Of a stretch of 64,000 bases of DNA, positions 25,631 to 36,084 are shown in pieces. The notes under the pieces were generated by a model. It was not told where the DNA came from. It made no database searches and was given only the letters and a program-made list of their open reading frames with translations. The stretch covers positions 1-64,000 of the forward strand of contig JANYAR010000143.1 in NCBI GenBank assembly GCA_025361185.1. The letters run 5' to 3'. Source of the stretch: Alphaproteobacteria bacterium (GTDB taxonomy: Bacteria; Pseudomonadota; Alphaproteobacteria; Micropepsales; Micropepsaceae). The position numbers and the translations under genes are program-made. The stretch's first letter is position 1. The number at the start of each line of letters is the position of its first letter.

Positions 25631-26368
25631 TCACACACCCCCGTAGATGGAAACGGGGCCGCGCGGATAGGGCTGGTTGTGTTTTTCGATATGGTCGCGA
25701 TAGTCGTAGCGCGCGCCGGGAAAGCCGATCATCTTCCAGCTCGCCATGCCCTTGTTACCGCCATAGAGCGGATCGGCGAAAAAACCTTCCATGGTGTTCT
25801 GCAGCATCAGCTCGAAAAATTGCTTGGTGCTGAAACCCGGCTTCAACTTGAGGGCGATCTTGCCGCCGTCCAGGCCGGCCAGGACCTCGTCCTGCTGCTG
25901 CTGCGTAAGGCTGCGGAAATCTTTTTTGCTGGTGGCGTTGGTGTAATCGTTCAGCGCGCCCAGGCCCAACCGGTAGCGCCCGGCGGGCGTCAGATCGCCC
26001 TGATATCCCTGGGTGGAAAGCCCCGGCATGAACGGGCCCTTGGTGTAGAGCCGGCTGGCCTGTCCGAAGGAACCGGCAAGCTGGCGGTCGATGAAAATGG
26101 CGCAGCCGCAGTCCTTGCCGCCGGGCGACAGATGATCGCCCGGGATCAGGCGGTCGACGATGGCTTCCACGGTCGCGGCTTCGCGGGGGGTGAAAAAATA
26201 CCAGCCCAGCGGATTTACCGGGCGCGGCGGCTCACCGGAAAAGGGGGACCAGGGCGACGCGCCCGATAGGGTGCGGCCAAATCCTGGGGCCGTGGCAGCC
26301 AGAACCGGAACGGCCGCAGCCGTGGCAAGCAAGCGCCGGCGGCTCAGCATGCGCAAAGTGTTGTTCAT
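25631..26368 (-). CDS. gluconate 2-dehydrogenase subunit 3-like protein (Tat signal)
   Basis: From the ATG at 26368, preceded by AAGGGGATC, the product is 245 residues. Residues 1-30 are a twin-arginine signal (LSRRRLLATAAAVPVLAAT). The remainder matches the subunit 3 family: FFTPREAATVEAIVDRLIPGDHLSPGGKDCGCAIFIDRQLAG, then KQFFELMLQNTMEGFFADPLYGGNKGMASWKMIGFPGA. It is the small subunit needed for export and stability of the GMC partner. First gene of the dehydrogenase operon. The frame continues upstream to 26848 but that part lies across the GntR promoter and is excluded. Confidence 0.9.
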   Translation of the reverse strand: MNNTLRMLSRRRLLATAAAVPVLAATAPGFGRTLSGASPWSPFSGEPPRPVNPLGWYFFTPREAATVEAIVDRLIPGDHLSPGGKDCGCAIFIDRQLAGSFGQASRLYTKGPFMPGLSTQGYQGDLTPAGRYRLGLGALNDYTNATSKKDFRSLTQQQQDEVLAGLDGGKIALKLKPGFSTKQFFELMLQNTMEGFFADPLYGGNKGMASWKMIGFPGARYDYRDHIEKHNQPYPRGPVSIYGGV

Positions 26369-26399
26369 GATCCCCTTCGGCCTTCGCACCGTTCGCCCG

Positions 26400-26424
26400 A
26401 CAAAAGGTCCACTGGACCTTTTGT
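26400..26424. repeat. palindromic repeat with TCCACTGGA core
   Basis: ACAAAAGGTCCACTGGACCT followed by TTTGT is a perfect hairpin between the divergent subunit 3 and GntR genes. It belongs to the family described at 11138-11160. Confidence 0.6.
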
Positions 26425-26619
26425 GATCGGGCTCCAGGCGCTGTGGCCACCTCCCCTTTATCCGCCCCGCGCGAGGAGAGGCCGATCTCCGTTCCGCCCA
26501 CGCGATTCTATTGTTCTTGGGGACGATCCTAAGCGCTGGTTTGGCCTGGATCAATTTTGCGGGCGCGAAGGCCGTGCAGGGCAATTGTATTTCTTGCGCC
26601 GAAAGACCAATGTCGCGGT

Positions 26620-27507
26620 ATGGTGACAAGACGCCCCAAAGCCAGCCGCCTGCAGGCCGAACTGGCGCGCCGCATCCTGACACTGCTGAAAGAACAGGGC
26701 GCCCAGCCCGGCCATCACCTGGTGGAACTGGAGCTTTGCCACAGCTTTGGCGTGTCGCGCACCCCGGTCCGCGGCGCGCTGAAACTGCTGGCCGCGGACG
26801 GTATGGTGACGTCACGCGCCGGGCGCGGGTTCGTTCTGGCCAGGACACCTGCGGACAGCGACGAAGCCGCTGACGAAGATCAGGACGACCAGCGCCTGTT
26901 CGACGAACTGGCGCGGGCGCGGGCCGCGGGAAAACTGAGCGACCAGTTCAGCCAGCAGGAAGTGGTGCGCCGCTTCCATGCACCATTGGGCAGGGTGATG
27001 GCGGTGCTGCGCCAGTTGGCGGGGCTGGGCGTGGTGGAGCGCAAGGCAGGCCATGGCTGGGCCTTCATCGGCGACCCGGCGCGCATCCTGAATGAAAGCT
27101 ACGCATTCCGCCGCGCCCTGGAACCGCAGATGCTGCTGCAGCCGGGATTCAAGCTGGACCGCGCCTGGGCGGAAAAAGCGCGCAGCCAGCATCAAAAACT
27201 GCGCAAGAAGCCGTGGCGCGCCGGCGACGGGGTGGGCTTTCACGCCGTCAATGCCGATTTTCACGAACAGCTGGCGCGCTGCTGCGGCAACCGCGCCATG
27301 CTCAAGGCCATCCAGCAGCAGAACCAGCTGCGCCACTTCCTGATCGGACAGCTGGATTATCCGGCCGACCAGGTGCACAGCGCGATCGACGATCATCTGG
27401 AGATTTTGGCGGCGCTGGAGGCCGGCTATGCCGACAAGGCTGCGGCGCTGATGCTGCATCACCTGACCCAGAGCGCCAGCCAGTCGCAAAAGGAAGATGT
27501 CGCCTAG
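26620..27507 (+). CDS. GntR/FadR-type regulator with two winged-helix domains
   Basis: The 295-residue product has a standard GntR winged helix at about 8-72 (LARRILTLLKEQGAQPGHHLVELELCHSFGVSRTPVRGALKLLAADGMV...GRGFVLAR). A second winged-helix-like unit follows at about 92-150 (LSDQFSQQEVVRRFHAPLGRVMAVLRQLAGLGVVERKAGHGWAFI), then an FCD-type effector domain (FHAVNADFHEQLARCCGN near 210; DDHLEILAALEAGYADKAAALMLHHL at the end). The Asp and His residues of the FCD metal site are visible. It is divergent from the sugar dehydrogenase operon and probably regulates it. Start codon choice is uncertain. Confidence 0.8.
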   Translation: MVTRRPKASRLQAELARRILTLLKEQGAQPGHHLVELELCHSFGVSRTPVRGALKLLAADGMVTSRAGRGFVLARTPADSDEAADEDQDDQRLFDELARARAAGKLSDQFSQQEVVRRFHAPLGRVMAVLRQLAGLGVVERKAGHGWAFIGDPARILNESYAFRRALEPQMLLQPGFKLDRAWAEKARSQHQKLRKKPWRAGDGVGFHAVNADFHEQLARCCGNRAMLKAIQQQNQLRHFLIGQLDYPADQVHSAIDDHLEILAALEAGYADKAAALMLHHLTQSASQSQKEDVA

Positions 27508-28937
27508 TAAATATCGCGCCGGTACAAACCATCTTGCGTCATCCGGTCGAGACTTTCCTCGCCCAGAATAGCAACCAGCGCATCCTGCACCCCCGCCGCC
27601 ATGGCAAGCCCGCCGCACACCAATATGGACGCGCTGCGTTCGCGCACCCAGCGTCCGATCTCGGCGCCCTGCTCCGCCACCAGATGCTGGACATATTTCT
27701 TAGGGACAGCATCGCGCGAGAACACCAGATCGGTCCGGGCCAGAGTGCCGTCCGCCTGCCACGCCTTGAGATCATCGCCATAAAACAGGTCGGCGGCGCG
27801 GGTGCGTTCGCCGAACAGCAGCCAGGCATCGCCCAGCTTTTTCTGTTGGCGATAAAAAAGATGCGCGCGCAAGCCCGCAATGCCGGTGCCCGCCCCGATC
27901 AATAGCTGTGGGCCGTCATTCGGGGGATGAAAATTGGGATTGGGGCGCAGGCGCAGCTTGACCACGCCGCCAATGGTGCAACCCTGCGTCAGCCAGCCCG
28001 AGCCCAGCCCAAGGCTGCCGTCATCCTTCACCGCCTTGCGCACCAAGAGTTCCATGCGGCCCTGGTCCGGCAGCGAGGCGATGGAGAATTCGCGGGTGGC
28101 AAAAGATTCCAGCCGGTCCACCAGCCATTGCAGGGCGATGCCTTCGACTTCATGCGGCTGCGGCAGGCGCGAATGGGCGATGATGTCGCGCAAAAAGCTC
28201 CATTGCCCGCGCCAGCGAAAGCTCAAGCCGCCGTCCAGCTCATGCCGCGCCAGGAATGCGGTGACGGACTCCTCGCTGTTGCGCGGCCAGATTTCCGCAA
28301 TGTCGCCCGCCGTCCAGTTCAGCTGAGCCGTATCCTTTGGCACCAAGCCCAGATGCCAGGCCTCGCCGCCCGGACTGCCGGGATTGAGCAGCCGACGTTC
28401 GTCCAGCAGCCAGTCCCGCGGCGGGCCTGGCATCAGGGCCTCGGCCGAGGTTTGCGCCCCCAGCCGGTTCAATTGCTCGCTCCATTTTGTCATGGCGGCG
28501 ACATCGTCATCGCCATTCACGCACACGACATCGAACAGGCGGCGCGCCTTGGCTGCCGCCAGCCAGCGGTCAAGGCCGCGGCCAAAGCCGCAGAAGGTGG
28601 CGTCATATTTCATATCCCCCAGCGCCAGCACGGCATAGGACAGAGTTTTGAGCGCCGGGGTCTGCGCCATCTGCTTGCGGACGAAGGCACGTGCGGAATC
28701 GGGCGCCTCGCCCGCGCCATAGGTACTGGTGACCACCAGCAAGGTGCCGGCCTCGGCAATTTCCGTAACGCTCAAGGCGCCCAGCGGCGCAACCCGCACC
28801 ACGCGATCTTTACCGGCCACCAGCGCATTGGCGCTCAGCCAGGCGATGCGCTCGGCGGCTCCGGTCTGGCTGGCAAAAGCGACCAGGATTTTGCCGCCGG
28901 ATCCGGAACGGTTGCGAAACAGGGAAGCAAAGACCAT
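27504..28937 (-). CDS. flavodoxin-flavin reductase fusion (CysJ/cytochrome P450 reductase-like)
   Basis: The 477-residue protein has an N-terminal FMN-binding flavodoxin domain (ILVAFASQTGAAERIAW, VVTSTYGAGEAPDSARAF, VLALGDMKYDATFCGFGRGLDRWL). A FAD/NADPH reductase part follows (REFSIASLPDQG, LLIGAGTGIAGLRAHL, DAWLLFGERTRAADLFY) with the terminal aromatic end DGLYRRDIY. It is shorter than CysJ (about 600 residues) because the connecting domain is reduced. It would pass electrons from NADPH to an unknown redox partner. It converges with GntR through a shared CTAG stop. Confidence 0.82.
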   Translation of the reverse strand: MVFASLFRNRSGSGGKILVAFASQTGAAERIAWLSANALVAGKDRVVRVAPLGALSVTEIAEAGTLLVVTSTYGAGEAPDSARAFVRKQMAQTPALKTLSYAVLALGDMKYDATFCGFGRGLDRWLAAAKARRLFDVVCVNGDDDVAAMTKWSEQLNRLGAQTSAEALMPGPPRDWLLDERRLLNPGSPGGEAWHLGLVPKDTAQLNWTAGDIAEIWPRNSEESVTAFLARHELDGGLSFRWRGQWSFLRDIIAHSRLPQPHEVEGIALQWLVDRLESFATREFSIASLPDQGRMELLVRKAVKDDGSLGLGSGWLTQGCTIGGVVKLRLRPNPNFHPPNDGPQLLIGAGTGIAGLRAHLFYRQQKKLGDAWLLFGERTRAADLFYGDDLKAWQADGTLARTDLVFSRDAVPKKYVQHLVAEQGAEIGRWVRERSASILVCGGLAMAAGVQDALVAILGEESLDRMTQDGLYRRDIY

Positions 28938-29205
28938 GTGGGCGCACTAGCACGGGCGCAAAGCCCGCGCAAACCCCGGTTTTGCGCAAGTTCCTGGGCG
29001 TGGGCAAGCGTTCCTGCGGCCCGGCCCGATGTTCAAAATGCTGATATTGAATCGGCCGTGGCTGCGCCGTGCGCGAAACGCGATATCTGTGACAGGCCTG
29101 GGGAAAACCGGCATTACTTAAAAAGCTGCTGAATATTTTTACACACGATTAAGCGGTTATTTCCTAGGCTTCGCGCGCTTGGGCGGCCAAACACAGGAGC
29201 CGCCG

Positions 29206-29475
29206 ATGAAATACGACACAGACAAGCATGCGGGCCGGATCGCCAATGATGGCGAGTTGATATTGCCCGATCTTCCCCCCATCGACACCGTGCGATGGTT
29301 CGCCGGCCGCAAGGCGCGCGTGGTTGCCGCGGTGCAGGCCGGCGCGCTCAGCGTATCGCAGGCTTGCCGCCGCTATGGCCTCTCGCCGGAGGAGTTGCGC
29401 GAATGGGAACGGCGCTATGAATCCGGAGAGTTGGGAAGGCCGCGCTTTGTCGCGCGACCGCGCCGGCTGCACTGA
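29206..29475 (+). CDS. sciP: SciP-like DUF1153 protein, predicted CtrA inhibitor
   Basis: The 89-residue product starts at the ATG at 29206 behind AGGAG. It carries the DUF1153 signature LPDLPPIDTVRWFAGRKARVVAAVQAGALSVSQACRRYGLSPEELREWERRYE, an HTH-containing fold. In Caulobacter SciP binds CtrA and blocks transcription of CtrA-activated promoters late in the cell cycle. It is a lone gene with a 268-base upstream region. A CtrA-type site lies elsewhere in this window upstream of tipF. Confidence 0.85.
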   Translation: MKYDTDKHAGRIANDGELILPDLPPIDTVRWFAGRKARVVAAVQAGALSVSQACRRYGLSPEELREWERRYESGELGRPRFVARPRRLH

Positions 29476-29478
29476 AAG

Positions 29479-31506
29479 TCAGCCGCCGATCGCGGCCAGC
29501 ACGCCGCTTTCGGTCAATATCTGCGGCAGGATGACAGGCTTGGCCGCGCCGGGCGCGTAATAGAGGTAGAGCGGCACCCCGGAGCGGCCATTGTCCTTCA
29601 ACAGCGCGGTGATTTGCGGATTCTGGTTGGTCCAGTCGGCCACCAGATAGACGACATTCTTTGCCGCGAAGGCACTCTTGATGCTGCCCTGCGACAGCAC
29701 CGCATCCTCATTGACCAGACAGGTGATGCACCAGGCGGCGGTGGCGTCGACGAAGACGGGGCGGTTCGACGCGCGCAAGGCGGCGAGCCTGGCGGCGCTA
29801 TAGGGCTCGCCCATTTTCGTGCTCTGAACGGGGGCGCTAGTTGCCGCATCACGCAGCAGGCTGATGCCATAAAGGCCGAATGCCAGAACCAGCAGCGCCA
29901 ATAGCGCGCCAATGCCGCGCCCGCGCGCCGACAGATCGCGCGTCACGCTCCACAGCCAGGCACCCAGCGCCAGCGCGATCATCGCAGCCAGAACCAGCGC
30001 TACGCCGCGCGGACCTGCTTCCTGCGCCAGCACCCACACCAGCCAGGCGGCGGCGGCATACATGGGAAAGGCCAGGAACTGTTTGAAGGTCAGCATCCAT
30101 GCGCCGGGCTTGGGAATGAAGGCCAGCGCCCTGGGCCAGATACCCAAGAGCAGGAAGGGAAGCGCAAAGCCCAGGCCCAGCGACACAAATACCAGCAGCG
30201 CCAGCGGTGCGCTTAAGGCCAGAGCAAACCCCAGAGCCGCCGCCATGAAGGGTGCCGTGCAAGGCGCGGCCACCGCCACCGCCAGCACGCCGGTGAAGAA
30301 GGCACCCGTCAGGCCGCCGCGGCCGGCCAGACTTTCGCCCGCCGTGACACTGCCGACCTCAAACAGGCCCGAGAGATTGAGCCCCACCGCAAACACCAGC
30401 AGCGCGAACCCCGCCACCGCGATGGGCGATTGCAACTGAAAGCCCCAGCCGATTTCCTGCCCCCCTGCGCGCAAGGCGACGATGGCCAGACCCAGAACCG
30501 CAAAGGAGAGCACCGCACCAGCGGCATAGGCGAAGCTTTCGCCGCGGCCCTGCTCTCCATGACGTGCCACCGACAGCGCCTTCATCGCCAGGATGGGCAG
30601 CACGCAGGGCATGACATTGAGGATCACCCCGCCGAGAAAGGCGAACAGCATCGCCAGCCACAGGGTCAGATCGCCGCTTGCGGCCGCGTTGAATTCGGCC
30701 GGCGGCACCGGGCCGGGCGCAGCACTGACTTCCAGCGCCTGGACCGAGCCATCGCTGGAGGTGAGCACCAGCAAGCCTTGCAGCAGCCCGCCCACTTTCG
30801 CGCCCGGGGTCAGGCGCAGCACCAAACCATCCTTGGCATAGCCCACCAATTGCGGCGCGGCGTTCTTGATCATGCCGCCGGCGGCGGGGAAAAAATCGGC
30901 GGAGGTGGGGTGCGCGGCGGCCAGGGACGGCGCGGCGACATAGAGATCGAGGGTGTTGCCCAATGCATAATTCAGTTTCCAGGGCGAAGCGACCGGCAAC
31001 AGCGCGCGCGCCGCTGCGAAGTCCTTGGCCACCGCCGGATCGGGCTGTTGGGGTCCGACCTGCAAGGTCAAACTCAGGACGGCGTCTTCGGGAATGCAGA
31101 TTTTCTCGCACACCAGCCAGCTGACGGCAGCCTTGATCGTCACCGAGCCCTTGGCATCGGCGGGCGCTGTGAGCGTGGTCAAGAGCCAGGGCGTGCCCTC
31201 ATAGCCATAGTCCATCAGCGGCCCGACCGGCAGCCGCTTGGGCCGCGGCCATTGGATGGCGCCGGCTTTCCAGCCCGGCGGCAGGGTCCACCCAATTTCG
31301 GTGGGGGCGCCGGCGTCGCCCGGATTTTTCCAATAAGTGTGCCAATGGGGCGCGATCTTTTCTTCCAGCGCCACCGTGATGCCGGCGCCGGGGGCGACAG
31401 CCTTGTCCTCGGCCACCAGCCGGGCATGCACCTTGGGCTGCGCGTCTTGCGCGAAGGCAGGCGTTGCCGCCAGCAGTAGAACCAAAGAAAGAAGAATACG
31501 CTTCAT
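29479..31506 (-). CDS. DsbD/ScsB-type thiol:disulfide interchange protein
   Basis: The 675-residue protein has a signal peptide (1-19), an N-terminal periplasmic domain containing the Cys pair SWLVCEKICIPEDA near 135, and eight or so membrane segments with the Cys pair in VMPCVLPILAMKALS and AAPCTAPFMAAALGFAL. A C-terminal thioredoxin domain carries DATAAWCITCLVNE (CxxC). All three redox Cys pairs are present, so it can move electrons from cytosolic thioredoxin to the periplasm. Length and N-terminal domain resemble ScsB rather than classical DsbD. It is divergent from rsmD. Confidence 0.88.
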   Translation of the reverse strand: MKRILLSLVLLLAATPAFAQDAQPKVHARLVAEDKAVAPGAGITVALEEKIAPHWHTYWKNPGDAGAPTEIGWTLPPGWKAGAIQWPRPKRLPVGPLMDYGYEGTPWLLTTLTAPADAKGSVTIKAAVSWLVCEKICIPEDAVLSLTLQVGPQQPDPAVAKDFAAARALLPVASPWKLNYALGNTLDLYVAAPSLAAAHPTSADFFPAAGGMIKNAAPQLVGYAKDGLVLRLTPGAKVGGLLQGLLVLTSSDGSVQALEVSAAPGPVPPAEFNAAASGDLTLWLAMLFAFLGGVILNVMPCVLPILAMKALSVARHGEQGRGESFAYAAGAVLSFAVLGLAIVALRAGGQEIGWGFQLQSPIAVAGFALLVFAVGLNLSGLFEVGSVTAGESLAGRGGLTGAFFTGVLAVAVAAPCTAPFMAAALGFALALSAPLALLVFVSLGLGFALPFLLLGIWPRALAFIPKPGAWMLTFKQFLAFPMYAAAAWLVWVLAQEAGPRGVALVLAAMIALALGAWLWSVTRDLSARGRGIGALLALLVLAFGLYGISLLRDAATSAPVQSTKMGEPYSAARLAALRASNRPVFVDATAAWCITCLVNEDAVLSQGSIKSAFAAKNVVYLVADWTNQNPQITALLKDNGRSGVPLYLYYAPGAAKPVILPQILTESGVLAAIGG

Positions 31507-31570
31507 GCCCCTGCCCTATAGACCGTTAGCATGCTATTCGCCAGTTCGAGCAAATAGTTACAGGACAGAG

Positions 31571-32149
31571 ATGCGGATAACGGGCGGAAAGTTGGGGGGG
31601 CGGCGGCTGATCACGCCCGATGACATAAGCGTGCGCCCGACCTCCGACCGCACCCGCCAGGCGATTTTCAACATCCTGCGGCACAGGGACTTCGGCATCG
31701 GCTTTTCGCTGGAAGGGTCGGCGGTAGCGGACCTGTTCGCAGGCACCGGCGCGCTGGGGATCGAGGCGCTAAGCCAGGGGGCGCGCTGGTGCCTGCTGGT
31801 GGATGACAGCGCCGACAGCCGCGCCATCCAGCGCGAAAATATCGAGGCGCTGGGCCTGACCGGGGCGACGCGCATCTGGCGGCGCGACGCATGCGACCTG
31901 GGGCCGATCTCGCCCAGCGCGGGTGGGCCGTTCAACCTGGTGTTTCTCGATCCGCCCTACCGCAAGGACCTGATCCCCAAGGCGTTGGCCAGTTTGACGG
32001 ACTGCGGCTGGCTGGCCGACCGCGCCCTGCTGGTGGCGGAGACCAATACCAGCGAAGCATTCGATGCGCCCGGCTTCACCCTGCTGGACGAACGCGACTA
32101 TGGCGAGACGCGGATACGGTTTCTGACGGTGAGCCGCCAGCGCGCGTAG
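31571..32149 (+). CDS. rsmD: 16S rRNA (guanine(966)-N(2))-methyltransferase
   Basis: From the ATG at 31571, with AGGA 5 bases upstream, the product is 192 residues, usual for RsmD. It begins MRITGGKLGGRRLITP. The SAM motif is VADLFAGTGALGIEALSQGA and the catalytic motif FLDPPY lies near residue 125. RPTSDRTRQAIFNIL is family-typical. It methylates G966 of 16S rRNA during 30S assembly. Confidence 0.93.
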   Translation: MRITGGKLGGRRLITPDDISVRPTSDRTRQAIFNILRHRDFGIGFSLEGSAVADLFAGTGALGIEALSQGARWCLLVDDSADSRAIQRENIEALGLTGATRIWRRDACDLGPISPSAGGPFNLVFLDPPYRKDLIPKALASLTDCGWLADRALLVAETNTSEAFDAPGFTLLDERDYGETRIRFLTVSRQRA

Positions 32150-32156
32150 CGCGTGA

Positions 32157-32218
32157 GCATGTCCAGTGGACATGCGAAAGGCGGCGAACGGTCGATAGCG
32201 ACAGCGTATCGACGGCTT
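32157..32218. repeat. palindromic repeat with TCCAGTGGA core plus 33-base tail
   Basis: GCATGTCCAGTGGACATGC (32157-32175) is a perfect hairpin just after rsmD. It is followed at 32186-32218 by a block identical to 11201-11233. The unit falls between rsmD and the convergent FABP-like gene. Confidence 0.65.
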
Positions 32219-32287
32219 GGGCGAGCGGCCGTCGGACAGTTCGCCGCGCCGCTGATCTCTCCTGTCTACGGACCTGGCTTCACACGG

Positions 32288-32941
32288 CTACGATTTATCC
32301 CGCTTGGCTATGATCTGGAACAGTGGATTGGGTGTGGGCTCGGCCACTTTCACAAGCGTGTTGCAGTCGCGGTGCTGGAATAGTTCAGATTGCCCCCGCA
32401 CCTTGAGCATGGTGTCGGAAACATAGCTCCAGCTTCCATCTTCGTTGAAGGTGATCTCGAGGCTGTAGGCGTCGGTGCGAAAGGCATATTCCAGAAACGC
32501 GGTGGAAGAGATGCCATAGTCGGTCTGGCCGCGCCTGGCGCTCACGGTCAGGCTTGTGGCATCGGGGCTTGCCTGCCCGGACGCAAGCGCCACCTGGCCG
32601 CGCGGGATGGCCAGCGATTGCAGCACCAGCCCCGTCGCCGGCTCCCACAGCCAATAGCCGACCTGGTCGTGGAAGGTGGTGTCTTCGTCTTCTGTCAGGA
32701 TATGGACGTGATAACGCAAGCCATAGAACAGCTGCGGTCCGTTGGCCTGGGGATCGATCGGCTGCATGTCAATGCGTTCGAGATATTCCCGGCGCTCCGG
32801 ACCTTCCGCCTTGGGATTGACGTCAACACCCTTGCGGCCCTCCCAGGTGCCCGCCAACCGGCGCAAGGGCCCGAGATTGGCTAGGGTGTCCGGATCGACG
32901 TCTTGCGGCTCGGTGAAGATGTCGTCGGGGAAAGGGTTCAT
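32288..32941 (-). CDS. FABP-like (nitrobindin-type) beta-barrel protein
   Basis: From the ATG at 32941 the product is 217 residues. It shows a lipocalin-like barrel: LRRLAGTWEGRKGVDVNPKAEGPERREYLERIDMQPID near 30, YHVHILTEDEDTTFHDQVGYWLWEPATGLVLQSLAIPRG near 90, and a C-terminal SWSYVSDTMLKVRGQSELFQHRDCNTLVKV. This matches the FABP/haem-binding DUF1794-like family. Ligand and role are unknown. It follows mutL on the same strand by 26 bases. Confidence 0.75.
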   Translation of the reverse strand: MNPFPDDIFTEPQDVDPDTLANLGPLRRLAGTWEGRKGVDVNPKAEGPERREYLERIDMQPIDPQANGPQLFYGLRYHVHILTEDEDTTFHDQVGYWLWEPATGLVLQSLAIPRGQVALASGQASPDATSLTVSARRGQTDYGISSTAFLEYAFRTDAYSLEITFNEDGSWSYVSDTMLKVRGQSELFQHRDCNTLVKVAEPTPNPLFQIIAKRDKS

Positions 32942-32967
32942 CGTTGATCTCGCATGTGTGTTGAACC

Positions 32968-34745
32968 CTAACGCCGCCCGAACAATTTCTCGATATCCGC
33001 AAGCTTGAGCTCGACATAGGTCGGGCGGCCGTGATTGCACTGGCCGGAATGGGACGTGGCCTCCATCTCGCGCAGCAGGGCGTTCATCTCTTCCGCATTG
33101 AGGCGCCGCCCGGCGCGCACGCTCATGTGACAGGCAAGCGTGCCGGAAACCTCTTCCAGCCGTTCTTTCAGCGACAGGGCATTGCCGGTTTCGGCAATCT
33201 CGTCCGCCAGGTCGCGCACCAGGCCCTTGACGTCCAGCTTGCCCAGCATGGCGGGGACTTCGCGCACCATCACCGCGTCGGGCCCGAAGGCCTCGATCAC
33301 CAGGCCCAGTTCAGCCAGCTCGCCCGCGCGCGCCGTCACGCGGGTGACTTCCGACGGGTCGAGCTCCACCACTTCGGGAATCAGCAAGGGCTGGCGCGTC
33401 ACCCCGCCATTGGCCAGCGCCTTTTTCATCCGCTCATAGACCAGACGTTCATGGGCGGCATGCTGGTCCACGATCACGATGCCGTCCTCGGTCTGGGCCA
33501 CGACATAGGTTTCGTGCAACTGGGCGCGGGCGACGCCGAGTTGATAGTTGGGCGCATCGGGCACGGCCTCTTCCACCCGCGCCGATGCCTCGAACATCGC
33601 CGGCGCCGGCTCGCGCAGCACGGCAAAGCTGTTGGCGGAGGGATAGGGATAGGGCGCCTGGCGCTGGAACGCCGCCCCACTTCTAAATGAGTCCAGGGCC
33701 GCATCCGCTACGGTGGTGGAGGCGCGATGACCGCTGCCCGCCAACGCCTGCTTCAGCGCGCCCACAATCAGCCCGCGCACCAGACCGGCGTCGCGGAAAC
33801 GCACTTCTGTCTTGGCGGGATGGACATTCACATCCACGAAGGCGGGATCGCAGTCCAGGAACAGCGCCAGCGCGGGATGGCGGTCGCGCGCCAGGAAATC
33901 GGCATAGGCGCCGCGCACCGCCCCCACCAACAGCTTATCGCGCACCGGGCGGCCATTGACGAACAGAAACTGCATAGCGGCATTGGCGCGGTTGTAGGTG
34001 GGAAGCCCGGCATAGCCCGACAGCGACACCCCTTCGCGCGCCGCTTCCACGCGGGCGGCATTATCGCCGAAGTCACGGCCCATGATGCGGGCCAGGCGGG
34101 GAAGCCGCCCGTCCATAAGATCAGGTTCCGCGGGAAGATCGATCGCCTTGCGTCCGTCCAGGGTAAGCGTAAAGCCGATATCGGGCCGCGCCATCGCCAG
34201 CCGTTTGACCATGTCGGTGATGGCGAGGTCTTCCGAACGGGTGGATTTGAGAAATTTCAGCCTTGCCGGAGTGGCGTAAAACAATTCACGCACTTGCGCG
34301 CGGGTGCCGTGCTGGCCGCGCGCCAGAAAGGCGGCGGGGCGCGGACCTTCGATCCTGCCGCCATCCACTGCGATCTCCGCCGCCTCGCCATCCGCCGTGC
34401 GGCTGGTCAGGTTCAGCCGCGCCACCGCGCCGATCGAGGGCAACGCCTCACCGCGAAAGCCCATGGTGACGATATGGGAGAGATCGTCCTCACCGCCCGA
34501 CACCGGCAGCTTGGAAGTGGCATGGCGCTCGATGGCCAGCTTCAGATCGTCGGCCGACATGCCGATGCCGTCATCCTCGACCAACAGCAGGTCGGCGCCG
34601 CCGTTTGAGGCGGCGATATCGATGCGGGTGGCGCCCGCATCGATGGCATTCTCCACCAGTTCCTTGATCGCGGCGGCAGGCCGCTCGACGACTTCACCGG
34701 CGGCGATGCGGTTGACGGTGCCTTCGGAGAGCCGCCGGATCGGCA

Positions 34746-34746
<1 letters not shown>
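32968..34746 (-). CDS. mutL: DNA mismatch repair protein MutL
   Basis: The 592-residue protein begins [23 protein letters not shown]. The GHKL ATPase motifs [20 protein letters not shown] and [11 protein letters not shown] are intact. The C-terminal dimerisation/endonuclease domain holds [12 protein letters not shown], matching the DQHA(X)2E(X)4E metal motif found where MutH is absent, so it probably nicks the new strand itself. Its start overlaps the pgi stop by one base (TAATG). Confidence 0.95.
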
Positions 34747-36023
<1,277 letters not shown>

Positions 36024-36084
36024 GAGCTAACTCTAACAGAGGGGTTTGCGAACCCGCCTCCCCGCCTGCAACCATCAACAGGTC

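Noticed and set aside
24343-25833. 496-residue open frame antisense to the GMC gene
   Set aside because: Composition (Gly, His, Arg, Ala rich) is typical of a shadow frame; the GMC product has intact FAD and catalytic motifs.
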